Source: Dickeya dianthicola NCPPB 453 (GTDB taxonomy: Bacteria; Pseudomonadota; Gammaproteobacteria; Enterobacterales; Enterobacteriaceae). From it: a DNA stretch of 64,000 nucleotides. The position numbers and the translations under genes were made by a program. This document shows, in pieces, positions 40,828-52,708 of the stretch. The stretch covers positions 3,351,877-3,415,876 of the forward strand of contig NZ_CM001841.1 of NCBI RefSeq assembly GCF_000365305.1. The letters run 5' to 3'. Below the pieces are notes generated by a model. That model was not told the DNA's origin. It did not search any database and saw only the letters and a list, made by a program, of their open reading frames with translations. Within the stretch, counting starts at the first letter, position 1. Each line of letters starts with the position of its first letter.

Positions 40828-42345
40828 TTACTGATGGGTATTCAAGTCATGATAGATCTGGGTCTGGCTTCGTCCCAATGCCTTCGCCTGATACATCGCC
40901 GCGTCGGCATTGATAGCCAGCGTCAGCGAATCCGTACCGTGCTCCGGGTACAGTGCAATCCCGATGCTGCATGAGATATCCAGCTTCTTGCCCTCAATAT
41001 AGAAAGGCTCATTGAGGGCATGGTGGATCTTGTCCGCAACATACAAGGTGTTCTCAACCTCTTTGATCCCTTGCAGCAAGATGATGAATTCATCGCCGCT
41101 GCGGCGATACACCGTGTCGGTTTCACGCACTGCGCCCCGCATACGCGCCGCGGCTTCCTTCAACAGCAAATCCCCGGTCGCGTGGCCGAAGGTATCATTA
41201 ATCTGCTTGAACTTATCCAAATCGAGGAACATTAACGCAATCTTGCGATGGGTCTGGCGAGACAACTGGATCGCCTGCTCCATTTGCTCGGCAAAAGTCA
41301 GCCCGTTGGCCAGCGAAGTCAGGGAGTCGTAATGCGCCAGTTGTCGATAGTGCTCTTCACTGCGGCGCAGCATATCAATCGCCCGATAGCGCTCGATCGC
41401 CACCGCCACCAGTTGCGCTGATTTCTCGATCGAAGCAATTTCATCCTCTGTCGGAGAATAAACCTTGCGGTGATAAACGCTCAGCACCCCAAGAATTTCC
41501 TTGTTCTGCCCGAAAATGGGTTCAGACCAGCAGGAACGCAAGCCGGCATACAACGCCAGGCCTTTATACAACGTCCAATGGGGATGGGTAGAAATGTCTT
41601 CCGCAATCACACGTTTGCCGGAGTAGGCGGCTGAACCAAACGAGGCGGCGCCATCGGCAATCTTCACATTATGGATAGCGTTCTTGTAAAAACCTGGCAG
41701 GCTGGGAGCCGAACCAAGGGTCAGGCACTTCTTCTCCTTGTCGACCAGCAGCACGGAGCAGACAATTCTTCCGGGGTTTTTCTCTTCTACGCTGAAGATG
41801 ATCGCATCCAGAATATCCTTCAGCGGTGCGCCGCTCGACAACAGTTCCAGCGCGCGGTTGTAGGAATTGTCATGATGCTCCTGAGTCTTGCGCTCAGTGA
41901 TATCCATTTTTATGCTGACATACTGAACCGCATCGCTGGCTTTATTATATATTTTGACGATGCTGGCTTTTTCCCAATATAACTGTCCGTTTTTCTTACG
42001 GTTAATAAACTCTCCGTTCCAAATCTCGCCTTTATTCAGGGTGGACCACAGTTCCTCATACACGCTGGCGTTGGTCATGCCGGAACTTAATATATTCGTC
42101 TTGCGCCCGATCACTTCTTCCGCTTCATAGCCCGACATCACGGTGAACTGCCGATTCACGTACACGATTTCACAGCTTTCATTAGCGATCATAATGGATG
42201 ACGGGCTGTATTCGGCAGCAAAGAACACCATGTTCAGGAAGTCCTGCTTTTTTTGTTCCGCGTTGGCTTTTTCCTGGAATTTGCGGCTCCTTGCAGAAGA
42301 AATCCCTAAGAGTACTATTAATAGGGTTATTATAATTTCATACAC
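40828..42345 (-). CDS. PAS-GAF-GGDEF diguanylate cyclase-like protein
   Basis: The predicted c-di-GMP synthase has one N-terminal membrane segment (YEIIITLLIVLLGISSA), a PAS domain (about 30-155), a GAF domain (about 165-315) and a GGDEF domain (about 330-500). The signature is RRSGDEFIIL (SGDEF instead of GGDEF), with an inhibitory I-site RETD five residues upstream. I chose the GTG at 42345 because GAGGAG lies 8 bp upstream; a TTG in-frame at 42387 would add 14 residues. It is convergent with the T1SS adaptor gene (13 bp apart). Confidence 0.88.
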   Translation of the reverse strand: MYEIIITLLIVLLGISSARSRKFQEKANAEQKKQDFLNMVFFAAEYSPSSIMIANESCEIVYVNRQFTVMSGYEAEEVIGRKTNILSSGMTNASVYEELWSTLNKGEIWNGEFINRKKNGQLYWEKASIVKIYNKASDAVQYVSIKMDITERKTQEHHDNSYNRALELLSSGAPLKDILDAIIFSVEEKNPGRIVCSVLLVDKEKKCLTLGSAPSLPGFYKNAIHNVKIADGAASFGSAAYSGKRVIAEDISTHPHWTLYKGLALYAGLRSCWSEPIFGQNKEILGVLSVYHRKVYSPTEDEIASIEKSAQLVAVAIERYRAIDMLRRSEEHYRQLAHYDSLTSLANGLTFAEQMEQAIQLSRQTHRKIALMFLDLDKFKQINDTFGHATGDLLLKEAAARMRGAVRETDTVYRRSGDEFIILLQGIKEVENTLYVADKIHHALNEPFYIEGKKLDISCSIGIALYPEHGTDSLTLAINADAAMYQAKALGRSQTQIYHDLNTHQ

Positions 42346-42387
42346 AATAACACTCTCCTCAGGCCCGGAACGGTCCTGATCGAACAA

Positions 42388-43122
42388 ATCGCATCACTGA
42401 AGACGAAAAATCCCGGTAGTAGCTCCCCTCGAATGGATTTTCAGGGTTGGCACATTTCCGGAGAGTAGAAAGGATGAATGAAAAAACTATCCAGCTCTGC
42501 AGGACAGGTTCATAGCCATAAAAACGACAGCATAAAGCCTCCATTATATCGCCGTGTGCAGACCTAAATAATAGAATCAAGAGAATTAGCTTAATCAGTT
42601 ATATTAATGATAGTTATAGACATAAGCCTGGCTAATATTTTGATACAGCTCTTTACAGATTTCGTAGCGCAGTATTTTGACTATCAATTTTTCGTAAGCA
42701 AATCAATTATACCGATAAGTCCCACCATTTTAATCAAAAATAACTATCATCAGTCGCTTTTTGATCGTTGTTAGCAAACATTAATTTTTTTATCTTTATA
42801 AATCAAATGATTGCATTGGTAAGAATCAATCAGTTCTTTCTCTTATGATCGCTGCTTTTTTAGACTATCGCCACAGTTTACTCGTTCAGTAAACAGAGCC
42901 TCGGCCACATAAAACACTATATTTATATAAAAAACAAGGCATAAAAAATGAAAAAATCCATAAATAGCAATCTAATCATTTATTTTATACTGTACATTGA
43001 TGGAGTATGAGTTTTTCTTTTACCCTCAACGCTCTAACAAGAACGACGACAGGTTTCCGGAGAGTCTGAACGCATTACACACCTTGGTAAGGGTAACCGA
43101 GCGGGCATAAAAGAAGGGATGA
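42388..43122. other. AT-rich intergenic region between the GGDEF and pdeH genes
   Basis: About 735 bp without a plausible gene. The part next to the GGDEF gene must contain its promoter. The motif TTTCCGGAGAGT appears at both ends (about 42458 and 43054), of unknown meaning. I looked for a c-di-GMP riboswitch and did not see the conserved core. Confidence 0.5.
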
Positions 43123-43914
43123 TTACAACTCGGAGCGAAGATCGTCGAGATTTTCAAACGGTTGAGGCCGGGACAAGAAATACCCCTGGGCTGCCGAGGC
43201 ATTAGATTGTCTGACGATTTCCCACTCTTCTTCAGTTTCAACTCCCTCAATGACGACATCATTACAATAAGTGGCAATTAGCGTAACCAGTGACGGAAAC
43301 AACTGCCGCCCCTCGTTGCTCTTGAGCAACATAATGAAAAGCTCGCGGGCAATCTTGATGCAGTCGTATTTTGCCGGTGACAGCGAGGAGAAATTTGCCA
43401 CGCCGCAGCCAAAATCATCCAGCCAGAGCTGCCCCGCTTCGGGTAATCTCGCCAACGTATCGTGAGGCAACACAGCCAGGCTTTCAACCAGTTCGAAACG
43501 CAACCAAGGCATGGTCGTCAGCAGCGTTTTGGCTTTGCGATTTTCCTGCAACGCCAGCAACGTCAATCCATCAATATTGACGGATGCGCGCAGTCCATCC
43601 TGAACAAAACGTTCATGCCACTGGCTCAGCAATTGCAATTGTTCAATAACGATATTTAAGCGTTGTTCGACATCGAGGCGGGCAAAGTAGTGTTCAGGAG
43701 ATAAAAACTTGTGCGGCACGGATGGGTGAAAAACGGCTGTCAGCAATTCAATTCCCATTAGACGACCGGAAGTGCGGTAAATGGGCTGAAATCTGTACCA
43801 CCTGTGGCAGCTGCGCCAGTAATCAGCGTCTGCAAACTGAACCTCCCCGGTAATGGAGGCTTCAGAGCCGGGCTGATTAAAGTGACTATTTTGCTGCACT
43901 ATATGTTCCGCCAT
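43123..43914 (-). CDS. pdeH: PdeH-like (YhjH) c-di-GMP phosphodiesterase
   Basis: PdeH hydrolyses c-di-GMP and so keeps the flagellar brake YcgR inactive in motile enterobacteria. The 263-residue stand-alone EAL domain matches E. coli YhjH through its length. It has WYRFQPIYRTSGRLMGIELL (ELL in place of EAL, as in active YhjH), the Asn motif SVNIDGLTLLAL, RFELVES, LWLDDFGCGVANFS, YDCIKIARELF and VIEGVETEEEW. A sigma-28 promoter lies 48-74 bp upstream. A YhjH homologue in D. dadantii was reported as EcpC, to my recollection. Confidence 0.92.
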   Translation of the reverse strand: MAEHIVQQNSHFNQPGSEASITGEVQFADADYWRSCHRWYRFQPIYRTSGRLMGIELLTAVFHPSVPHKFLSPEHYFARLDVEQRLNIVIEQLQLLSQWHERFVQDGLRASVNIDGLTLLALQENRKAKTLLTTMPWLRFELVESLAVLPHDTLARLPEAGQLWLDDFGCGVANFSSLSPAKYDCIKIARELFIMLLKSNEGRQLFPSLVTLIATYCNDVVIEGVETEEEWEIVRQSNASAAQGYFLSRPQPFENLDDLRSEL

Positions 43915-43961
43915 TGAAGGAGATGCTCACGAATAAAAGTATAACACATGCACACATGAGT

Positions 43962-43988
43962 TCATCGGCCTTGCCCTGACAATCTTTA
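43962..43988 (-). promoter_or_regulatory. Sigma-28 (FliA) promoter of pdeH
   Basis: Minus-strand TAAAGATT-N11-GCCGATGA compares with the FliA consensus TAAAGTTT-N11-GCCGATAA: 14 of 16 bases with exact spacing. It places pdeH in the class III flagellar regulon, as in E. coli. Confidence 0.88.
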
Positions 43989-44166
43989 TCCGGGCCAACT
44001 GTAATGCGAGTTACAGTACAAAGCGAATATGACGGACACATTGCATGGAAGTTTTTGTTTTTTTATATCAAAAAGCTATGAGAAATTATGCATCACAATC
44101 GCATAATAGTGATTAATGTCTTCGTCGTATAGTCTCTCAATCAAACGAATAGGCTGTTTTTTTTAG

Positions 44167-44523
<357 letters not shown>

Positions 44524-44550
44524 TATCGGCCGGCCCGGTGCCGCTCAATT

Positions 44551-44931
44551 CTAATTTTCAATAATCACGGTAGCGCAGGCATAGTGGCGCTCATCCGCCA
44601 GCGAAACATGCACATGCCGGACACCCATTGTCTCGGCCAGTTCGGCGGCGCGGGCCAGAAACCGTAAGCACGGTTTGCCCAGCGAATCATTCGCCACTTC
44701 GAACTGCGCAAAAGCCAGTCCATCGCGAATACCGGTGCCAAATGCCTTGGCGGCGGCCTCTTTGACCGCAAAACGCTTGGCCAGAAACCGAGCCGGCTGC
44801 GAATGGGCCTGATACTGCAACCACTCCTGCTCACTGAGCACACGTCGGGCCAGACGATCACCGGAACGACCGGTGATCGCTTCAATACGACCGATTTCGA
44901 CGATATCCGTGCCGAGTCCCAGAATCGCCAT
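44551..44931 (-). CDS. acpS: AcpS, holo-acyl-carrier-protein synthase
   Basis: AcpS transfers 4'-phosphopantetheine from CoA to apo-ACP. The 126 residues match E. coli in length. Family motifs are [13 protein letters not shown] with the metal Asp at the N-terminus and [20 protein letters not shown]. The gene overlaps pdxJ by one base (TGATG), so the two are translationally coupled in the rnc-era-recO-pdxJ-acpS operon. Confidence 0.96.
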   Translation of the reverse strand: MAILGLGTDIVEIGRIEAITGRSGDRLARRVLSEQEWLQYQAHSQPARFLAKRFAVKEAAAKAFGTGIRDGLAFAQFEVANDSLGKPCLRFLARAAELAETMGVRHVHVSLADERHYACATVIIEN

Positions 44932-45662
44932 CAGCGACGGGCTTCCCGCATCAGCGTTTTCATCTCCGCCACCGCCGGCGCCAGACCGCTCATCACCGCA
45001 CGTCCGATAATGGCATGACCAATGTTCAGCTCGTGCATTTCCGGCAACGCCGCAATCGGCTGGACATTATGATAGGTCAGGCCATGACCGGCGTTGACCT
45101 TGATGCCCCGACTCGCAGCATAGGACGCCGCCTCACGGATACGCTCAAATTCCTGCCGCCGGGCAGCGTCATTTTCCGCATCGGCATAGGCACCGGTATG
45201 GATTTCAATATAAGGCGCTCCGCTGGCTACCGCGGCGTCGATCTGAGCGTGGTCGGCGTCGATAAACAGCGACACCTGAATGCCAGCCTGGCGCAATTGT
45301 GTCACCGCCGCAGTAATGCGGTCGAGCTGACCGGCCACATCAAGCCCGCCTTCCGTCGTCACTTCCTGCCGTTTTTCCGGCACCAGGCAACAAAAATGCG
45401 GTTTCAGTTCGCAGGCTATCGCCAGCATTTCATCCGTAACCGCCATCTCCAGATTCATGCGGGTCTGGATGGTCTGGCGCAGCAGGCGCACATCGCGATC
45501 GGTAATATGGCGTCGATCTTCACGCAAGTGTACGGTGATACCGTCCGCTCCCGCCTGTTCCGCCACAAACGCCGCCTGTACCGGATCGGGATACGCCGTG
45601 CCGCGAGCATTACGCAAGGTGGCGATATGGTCAATATTTATGCCCAACAACAACTCAGCCAT
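44931..45662 (-). CDS. pdxJ: PdxJ, pyridoxine 5'-phosphate synthase
   Basis: PdxJ condenses 1-deoxyxylulose 5-phosphate with 3-amino-2-oxopropyl phosphate to form PNP. I chose the ATG at 45662 ([20 protein letters not shown], 243 residues, the E. coli length). Conserved parts are [29 protein letters not shown] and [12 protein letters not shown]. It lies between recO and acpS. Confidence 0.96.
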   Translation of the reverse strand: MAELLLGINIDHIATLRNARGTAYPDPVQAAFVAEQAGADGITVHLREDRRHITDRDVRLLRQTIQTRMNLEMAVTDEMLAIACELKPHFCCLVPEKRQEVTTEGGLDVAGQLDRITAAVTQLRQAGIQVSLFIDADHAQIDAAVASGAPYIEIHTGAYADAENDAARRQEFERIREAASYAASRGIKVNAGHGLTYHNVQPIAALPEMHELNIGHAIIGRAVMSGLAPAVAEMKTLMREARR

Positions 45663-45733
45663 GATCCATCCTTCAACAATAAATAACCGCCGCAGTGTAC
45701 ACCCCGGCTGCACATGACGATACCCTGCCGGTA

Positions 45734-46468
45734 CTAGATCTTGCCGTCCGGCGCCGCCTTATAGGGTTTTGGTATAAATTGCCGGAATAATTCACGGCTT
45801 TTCAGCGGCTTGCCGCCAAGGTAGGGTTTCAGCGCCATGCGGGTAAAACGCTTGGCGGCACGCAGAGTGTCGATGTCGGGAAACTCCCTGGACGCTAGCG
45901 CCTGCAACTCACGCCCGGTGAAACTGACGTTATCCACCACCAGGCTGGCAATAAAGCCTTTTTCCGCCCGATAACGGTAGGTCATGGTATCGGCAACCGG
46001 TTCACCGCTGCCGGCACAGTGCAGGAAATCCACGCCATAACCGAGATGCTCCAGCAACGCCAGTTCGAAGCGGCGCAAGGCTGGCTCAGGCGAGCCGCTG
46101 GCGGCAGCCAACTGTTGCAAACAATAGAGATAATCGAAAAACAGAGCGGAATAATCGGTTTCCAGTTCCAGAACCCGCGTCAGCAACTCGTTCACGTACA
46201 AGCCGCTGTATAACAACGGACCGCTCAGCGGTAACGCCAGAGAAACCGGCTCGGCATTGCGCAGGGTTTTGACTTCGCCGCGCCCGCCCCACCGCACCAG
46301 CAGTGGCGTAAAAGGCTGGAGAGCGCCCTTGAGACTGGAGCGTCGCGCCCGAGCGCCTTTCGCCAGCACCCGCACGCGACCTTCATTTTCAGAAAATAGA
46401 TCCAGCAACAGGCTGGTTTCGCTATAAGGTCGCCCATGCAAGACAAACGCGCGCTGCCAGCCTTCCAT
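45734..46468 (-). CDS. recO: RecO, recombination mediator protein
   Basis: RecO anneals SSB-coated DNA and, with RecR, loads RecA in the RecF pathway. The 244-residue protein begins [20 protein letters not shown], the OB-fold domain (about 1-80), followed by a helical domain. As in other enterobacteria, no clear four-cysteine zinc site is seen. It lies 11 bp after era and upstream of pdxJ. Confidence 0.94.
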   Translation of the reverse strand: MEGWQRAFVLHGRPYSETSLLLDLFSENEGRVRVLAKGARARRSSLKGALQPFTPLLVRWGGRGEVKTLRNAEPVSLALPLSGPLLYSGLYVNELLTRVLELETDYSALFFDYLYCLQQLAAASGSPEPALRRFELALLEHLGYGVDFLHCAGSGEPVADTMTYRYRAEKGFIASLVVDNVSFTGRELQALASREFPDIDTLRAAKRFTRMALKPYLGGKPLKSRELFRQFIPKPYKAAPDGKI

Positions 46469-46479
46469 CGGCGAACACC

Positions 46480-48065
<1,586 letters not shown>

Positions 48066-48158
48066 TTACCAATAGATCTATAATGCCTTTTTAAACAACA
48101 GCATACGGAACAGCCCTGCCTTGCCACTAAATTAAGTCAAAACTGTTTCGTTTGCAGT

Positions 48159-48186
48159 GGCTCCCGCCCGGGAGCCAGCATTTTTT
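48159..48186 (+). terminator. Hairpin plus T-run in the lepB-rnc spacer
   Basis: GGCTCCC-GCCC-GGGAGCC then AGCATTTTTT has the form of an intrinsic terminator on the plus strand, where no gene ends. On the minus strand the same stem (without a T-run) would sit in the rnc leader, where E. coli carries an RNase III-cut stem used for autoregulation. It may therefore be a structure of the rnc 5' leader. Confidence 0.45.
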
Positions 48187-48244
48187 ATTCGGAAATATTC
48201 TACAACGGAAGCCGCAAATATGCTGCGAGTTTATTTACATTCAA

Positions 48245-49213
48245 TTAATGAATTCCACCGATACGGCTTAAACGCACACCGGTAGGCCATTCACCTTCCT
48301 GTTTTTCAAAACTCATCCAGATAGCCGTCGCCTTACCCACCAGATTCCGCTCCGGTACAAATCCCCAATAACGGCTGTCCGCGCTATTATCACGGTTATC
48401 GCCCATCATGAAGTAGTGACCGGTTGGCACCACCCAAGACCCCAGCGACTGGCGTATCTGCTGGTAATAAAGCCCCAGTTGATCCTGAGCGCCCGGTACA
48501 GTGAGGATATTGTGAGTGACTTCGCCCAACGTTTCCTTGCGAACCGCCATGCGGATGCCTTCACTTTTCTGGCCAACCGGAATCTGGTAGAAACCGCTGG
48601 TCATTTCACGTCCGGTTCCGCTGAATGTCTGCACGAAATCGCTGGGTTCCACATTGCTGTAGGTCACCGGCAATGCGCTGCCGCAGCTCGGCTTGTCGCC
48701 GCATCCCGGCTGAATGGTGACCTGCTTGGCAATCGGGTCGTAACTGACGCGGTCCCCCGGCAGGCCTACGACACGCTTGATGTAATCCAGACGCGGATTT
48801 TCAGGGTATTTGAATACCGCGATATCACCGCGTTTCGGGTGCCCGGTTTCAATCAAGGTTGTCTGAGTTATCGGATCCTTGATGCCGTAGGCAAACTTTT
48901 CGACCAGAATGAAATCCCCGATCAATAGCGTCGGCATCATCGAGCCGGAAGGGATCTGGAATGGTTCGAAAATGAATGAACGCACCACAAACACCAGCGC
49001 CAGCACAGGGAAAACCGACGCAAATGTTTCGATCCAGCCCGGTTGCCTGATATTGTGCGCCAGCGTTTTCTCGTCGACAGCGCCATTAGCCTGCTGGCTC
49101 AGCGCGGAAACCTTGGCGCGCCGCGCCGGCGCCCATTTGAACCGTTCCAGACACCAGACAATGCCGGTCACCAGCGTTGCTAATGCCAAAATCAGGGCAA
49201 ACATATTGGCCAT
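48245..49213 (-). CDS. lepB: LepB, signal peptidase I
   Basis: LepB removes signal peptides from exported preproteins at the outer face of the inner membrane. The 322-residue protein has two N-terminal membrane segments, the catalytic Ser in IPSGSMMPTLLIGDFI and the catalytic Lys in YIKRVVGLPGDRVSYDP. Box E is GDNRDNSADSRYWGFVP. It follows lepA by 16 bp, the usual operon. Confidence 0.96.
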   Translation of the reverse strand: MANMFALILALATLVTGIVWCLERFKWAPARRAKVSALSQQANGAVDEKTLAHNIRQPGWIETFASVFPVLALVFVVRSFIFEPFQIPSGSMMPTLLIGDFILVEKFAYGIKDPITQTTLIETGHPKRGDIAVFKYPENPRLDYIKRVVGLPGDRVSYDPIAKQVTIQPGCGDKPSCGSALPVTYSNVEPSDFVQTFSGTGREMTSGFYQIPVGQKSEGIRMAVRKETLGEVTHNILTVPGAQDQLGLYYQQIRQSLGSWVVPTGHYFMMGDNRDNSADSRYWGFVPERNLVGKATAIWMSFEKQEGEWPTGVRLSRIGGIH

Positions 49214-49229
49214 GCCAACTCCTCAGGGT

Positions 49230-51029
49230 TTATTTGCTTTCTTTTCCAACATGCAGAATGGCCAAAAACGCTTCCTGCGGCAGCTCGACGTTCCCTACCT
49301 GCTTCATGCGTTTCTTCCCGTCCTTCTGTTTCTGCAACAGTTTCTTCTTACGGCTGACGTCACCACCGTAACACTTCGCCAGAACGTTCTTGCGCAGCTG
49401 TTTCACGGTGGCGCGGGCAATAATATGGTTGCCGATCGCCGCCTGAATCGCGATGTCGAACTGCTGACGCGGGATCAAGTCTTTCATTTTCTCCACCAGC
49501 TCGCGGCCGCGATACATCGAATTATCACGGTGAGTGATCAACGCCAGCGCATCCACACGTTCGCTGTTGATCAGTACATCCACACGCACCATGTCCGATG
49601 CCTGGAAGCGCTTAAAGCCGTAATCCAGCGATGCATAACCACGAGAAGTGGACTTGAGACGGTCGAAGAAGTCGAGCACCACTTCCGCCATCGGAATTTC
49701 ATAAGTCAGCGCTACCTGATTGCCGTGATAGACCATGTTGGTCTGCACACCGCGTTTTTCCACGCACAGGGTGATCACATTGCCCAGATACTCCTGCGGC
49801 AGCAGCATGTGGCACTCGGCAATCGGCTCGCGCAGCTCTTCGATATTGTTGACCGGCGGCAGTTTGGACGGGCTGTCGACATAGATAACGTCATTGCTGG
49901 TGGTTTTTACCTCGTACACTACCGTCGGCGCGGTCGTGATCAGGTCGAGATCGTATTCACGCTCCAGACGCTCCTGAATGATCTCCATATGCAGCAGACC
50001 AAGGAAACCGCAGCGGAAACCAAAACCCAGCGCAGTGGAGCTTTCCGGTTCGTAAAACAATGACGCATCGTTCAGGCTGAGTTTGCCCAACGCATCGCGA
50101 AAGGCTTCATAGTCGTCGGAGCTGATCGGGAACAAACCGGCGTACACCTGTGGTTTAACCTTTTTAAAACCCGGCAGCGGCTTTTCAGCCGGTTTACGCG
50201 CCAGCGTCAGGGTATCGCCCACCGGTGCGCCCAGAATGTCTTTAATGGCACACACCAGCCAGCCCACTTCGCCGCATTGTAGCGCGTCGCGATCCACCTG
50301 CTTGGGCGTGAAAATCCCGAGACGTTCGGCGTTGTACACCTGACCGGTGCTCATCACCTTGACCTTATCGCCCTTGCGCAGCATACCGTTCTTGATACGG
50401 ATCAGCGACACCACACCCAGATAGTTATCGAACCAGGAGTCGATGATTAGCGCCTGCAACGGCGCATCAGGATCGCCTTCCGGCGACGGAATATCACGTA
50501 CCAGGCGTTCCAGCACATCCGGCACGCCTACGCCGGTCTTGGCGGAACAGCGCACCGCATCAGTGGCATCGATACCCACGATATCTTCGATTTCCTGACT
50601 GACGCGATCCGGATCCGCAGCTGGCAGGTCAATCTTGTTCAGCACCGGCACCACTTCCAGATCCATTTCGAGCGCGGTGTAACAGTTAGCCAGCGTCTGC
50701 GCTTCGACCCCCTGCCCGGCGTCCACCACCAGCAGCGCCCCTTCGCAGGCGGCCAACGAGCGGGAAACCTCATAGGAAAAGTCAACATGACCTGGGGTAT
50801 CGATAAAGTTCAGTTGATAGGTCTCGCCGTCGGAAGCTTTGTAATCCAGCGTCACGCTCTGAGCCTTGATGGTAATGCCGCGCTCGCGCTCCAGATCCAT
50901 AGAGTCCAGCACTTGCGCCTCCATTTCACGTTCGGACAAGCCACCACAAATTTGAATGATGCGATCAGAGAGCGTCGACTTACCGTGGTCGATGTGAGCA
51001 ATAATGGAGAAATTTCGTATATGCTTCAT
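49230..51029 (-). CDS. lepA: LepA (EF4), ribosome-associated GTPase
   Basis: LepA is a translational GTPase implicated in ribosome assembly and initiation. The 599 residues match E. coli in length. G1 is [14 protein letters not shown]3 [14 protein letters not shown] and G4 [10 protein letters not shown]; the LepA-specific C-terminal domain follows ([18 protein letters not shown]). It precedes lepB. The 51030-51290 gap toward rseC holds no gene. Confidence 0.97.
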   Translation of the reverse strand: MKHIRNFSIIAHIDHGKSTLSDRIIQICGGLSEREMEAQVLDSMDLERERGITIKAQSVTLDYKASDGETYQLNFIDTPGHVDFSYEVSRSLAACEGALLVVDAGQGVEAQTLANCYTALEMDLEVVPVLNKIDLPAADPDRVSQEIEDIVGIDATDAVRCSAKTGVGVPDVLERLVRDIPSPEGDPDAPLQALIIDSWFDNYLGVVSLIRIKNGMLRKGDKVKVMSTGQVYNAERLGIFTPKQVDRDALQCGEVGWLVCAIKDILGAPVGDTLTLARKPAEKPLPGFKKVKPQVYAGLFPISSDDYEAFRDALGKLSLNDASLFYEPESSTALGFGFRCGFLGLLHMEIIQERLEREYDLDLITTAPTVVYEVKTTSNDVIYVDSPSKLPPVNNIEELREPIAECHMLLPQEYLGNVITLCVEKRGVQTNMVYHGNQVALTYEIPMAEVVLDFFDRLKSTSRGYASLDYGFKRFQASDMVRVDVLINSERVDALALITHRDNSMYRGRELVEKMKDLIPRQQFDIAIQAAIGNHIIARATVKQLRKNVLAKCYGGDVSRKKKLLQKQKDGKKRMKQVGNVELPQEAFLAILHVGKESK

Positions 51030-51290
51030 TATAAAAGTTTTTCTACCTTGGTATTTCTGAAATTCTTGCCGAACGGCACGCGCAATGTGATGACAGCCAT
51101 AGCCACTGTCACATACCTGAATCGCAGCATTCTACATGCCAGACGGTGGAAAACCTAGTCATGGCGTACCGAATCAATTTCTTGATTATGACAAGGTTGC
51201 GGATGAGAAGATGAAAGCAGAGGTAAAAAGTCATTAAAAGCGGAAAATCAGCAGGCTTATAGACCAGCCAGCCTGCAAGCCACCTGCGTT

Positions 51291-51761
51291 TCAGCGGCCT
51301 GGCGTCACATCGGTACTCAACAGATTTTCGGGCAAAGAAACCTGCAAAATCACCGGCTGATAACGCTGGTTATTGCCGATTTTCGCCGACAAACGCTTTA
51401 CAGCAGCGAAACTCACCGCCATGCCGGCAAATGCTCCCGCAACGGTCGCCGGCTCGCTGCCCAGCCAAGATTGCATCAAGGCGGCGCCCAGCATCAACCC
51501 CAGCAATGGCAGCAGATAGACCAGCATCGCCGAACGCAGCAGGCTTGACTCCGCCAAGCCGATTTCCACCCGTTGGCCGGGAAGCAGCGGCTGCGAATAC
51601 GGCACGGTCAGTTGGTGCGTTGCCGTTCCGCCAATCTGGTTCAGCACACCCGTGCCGCAGGACGAGCGAGACTGGCAGCTCTGGCAGCCGGAACGCTGCT
51701 CACAATGCAACACAGCGGTGCCGGCCCGCCATGAAACCACTGTTGCCCACTCTTTAATCAT
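51291..51761 (-). CDS. rseC: RseC, membrane protein of the sigma-E operon
   Basis: RseC is an inner-membrane protein with a modest positive effect on sigma-E and a role linked to SoxR reduction (with the Rsx complex). The 156-residue protein has an N-terminal cysteine-rich cytoplasmic domain (CEQRSGCQSCQSRSSCG) that may bind a cluster. Two membrane segments follow, at about 80-100 and 105-125. It overlaps rseB by 4 bp. Confidence 0.93.
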   Translation of the reverse strand: MIKEWATVVSWRAGTAVLHCEQRSGCQSCQSRSSCGTGVLNQIGGTATHQLTVPYSQPLLPGQRVEIGLAESSLLRSAMLVYLLPLLGLMLGAALMQSWLGSEPATVAGAFAGMAVSFAAVKRLSAKIGNNQRYQPVILQVSLPENLLSTDVTPGR

Positions 51762-52708
51762 GGTTGCGCCTTGAAGATCACGTTATCCGCGATGCGTTTG
51801 GCTGTCGCCAACGGCAGTTCGCCAATCACAGTGATTTCCCGGTTATCCCGCACTTCGGTGTGGATGGTTTTACGGCCCAGCGATGCATTTTGATCGGGAT
51901 GAGTTTCCCCAACCGGGCTGATATTGACGGAAAAACTGAACAACCCATCGCTGTACAAACGCGATTCCACCAAACCGGTAACTCCCGGCAGCGGCCGCTG
52001 GCTGTGTGACACTTCTTCTACGCCAGCCGGCAACCACTCCGTCACCCAGTTAAAATTGACGGTAGAGGTGGTGGGAATGCTGAGCAACGGCGGCTGGCTG
52101 ACCTTATCCATCGGTTTCATGGCAAGCGGCGCATTTTTATCCACCGTTATGGAAATCGCCCGATACTGCTCAAGCAGATCGCCGTTCTGATCAAGCAGAT
52201 CAACCCGCAACGGCAAACGCGATTCCGCATCAAGACAGACGATATAACTGAAACGAGTGCCGTCCCGGGAGACGATTCTCACCACATCGCCCTGGCGATC
52301 CGCCAGACGAATACGGCCGGTAGGGATAAAATCGTAATAAGCCGACAGCCGTTCTACATTAGCAAAAATCAGGGCCGGCAGCGAGTCGACAATATGGTCG
52401 CCCGATAGAGTAAACGGTTCGGCATCCGCTTCGAAATAGCTGATGTCGCTGCCGCGCTGCATCACTTCACGCTTCGGCCCGTCCAGATGGATCAGCTCGG
52501 CCAGAGTCTCGCCATTTTGCACCGTATGACGGTAGCGTAATGACTCAATGCCCTGCCGGGAAACGCTGATGTAGTAAATCTCATAGTTCAGTGATCGACT
52601 GGCGCTGCTCATCTGTTGCAACAACGCCCCGGAATCGCTTGCCGGGGCGAGGGAAGAATAAGACAGGCTGCCCAGCAATATACATGCGGCAAACCAGGAA
52701 CGCTTCAT
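51758..52708 (-). CDS. rseB: RseB, periplasmic regulator of sigma-E
   Basis: RseB binds the periplasmic part of RseA and shields it from DegS until it senses misplaced LPS. The 316-residue protein has a signal peptide (MKRSWFAACILLGSLSYSS) and the MucB/RseB domain (for example SYIVCLDAESRLPLRVDLLD). It sits between rseA and rseC, sharing one base with rseA. Confidence 0.94.
   Translation of the reverse strand: MKRSWFAACILLGSLSYSSLAPASDSGALLQQMSSASRSLNYEIYYISVSRQGIESLRYRHTVQNGETLAELIHLDGPKREVMQRGSDISYFEADAEPFTLSGDHIVDSLPALIFANVERLSAYYDFIPTGRIRLADRQGDVVRIVSRDGTRFSYIVCLDAESRLPLRVDLLDQNGDLLEQYRAISITVDKNAPLAMKPMDKVSQPPLLSIPTTSTVNFNWVTEWLPAGVEEVSHSQRPLPGVTGLVESRLYSDGLFSFSVNISPVGETHPDQNASLGRKTIHTEVRDNREITVIGELPLATAKRIADNVIFKAQP

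Noticed and set aside
42388..43122. Possible c-di-GMP riboswitch between the GGDEF and pdeH genes
   Set aside because: The conserved GEMM core was not found on either strand; the region is simply AT-rich.
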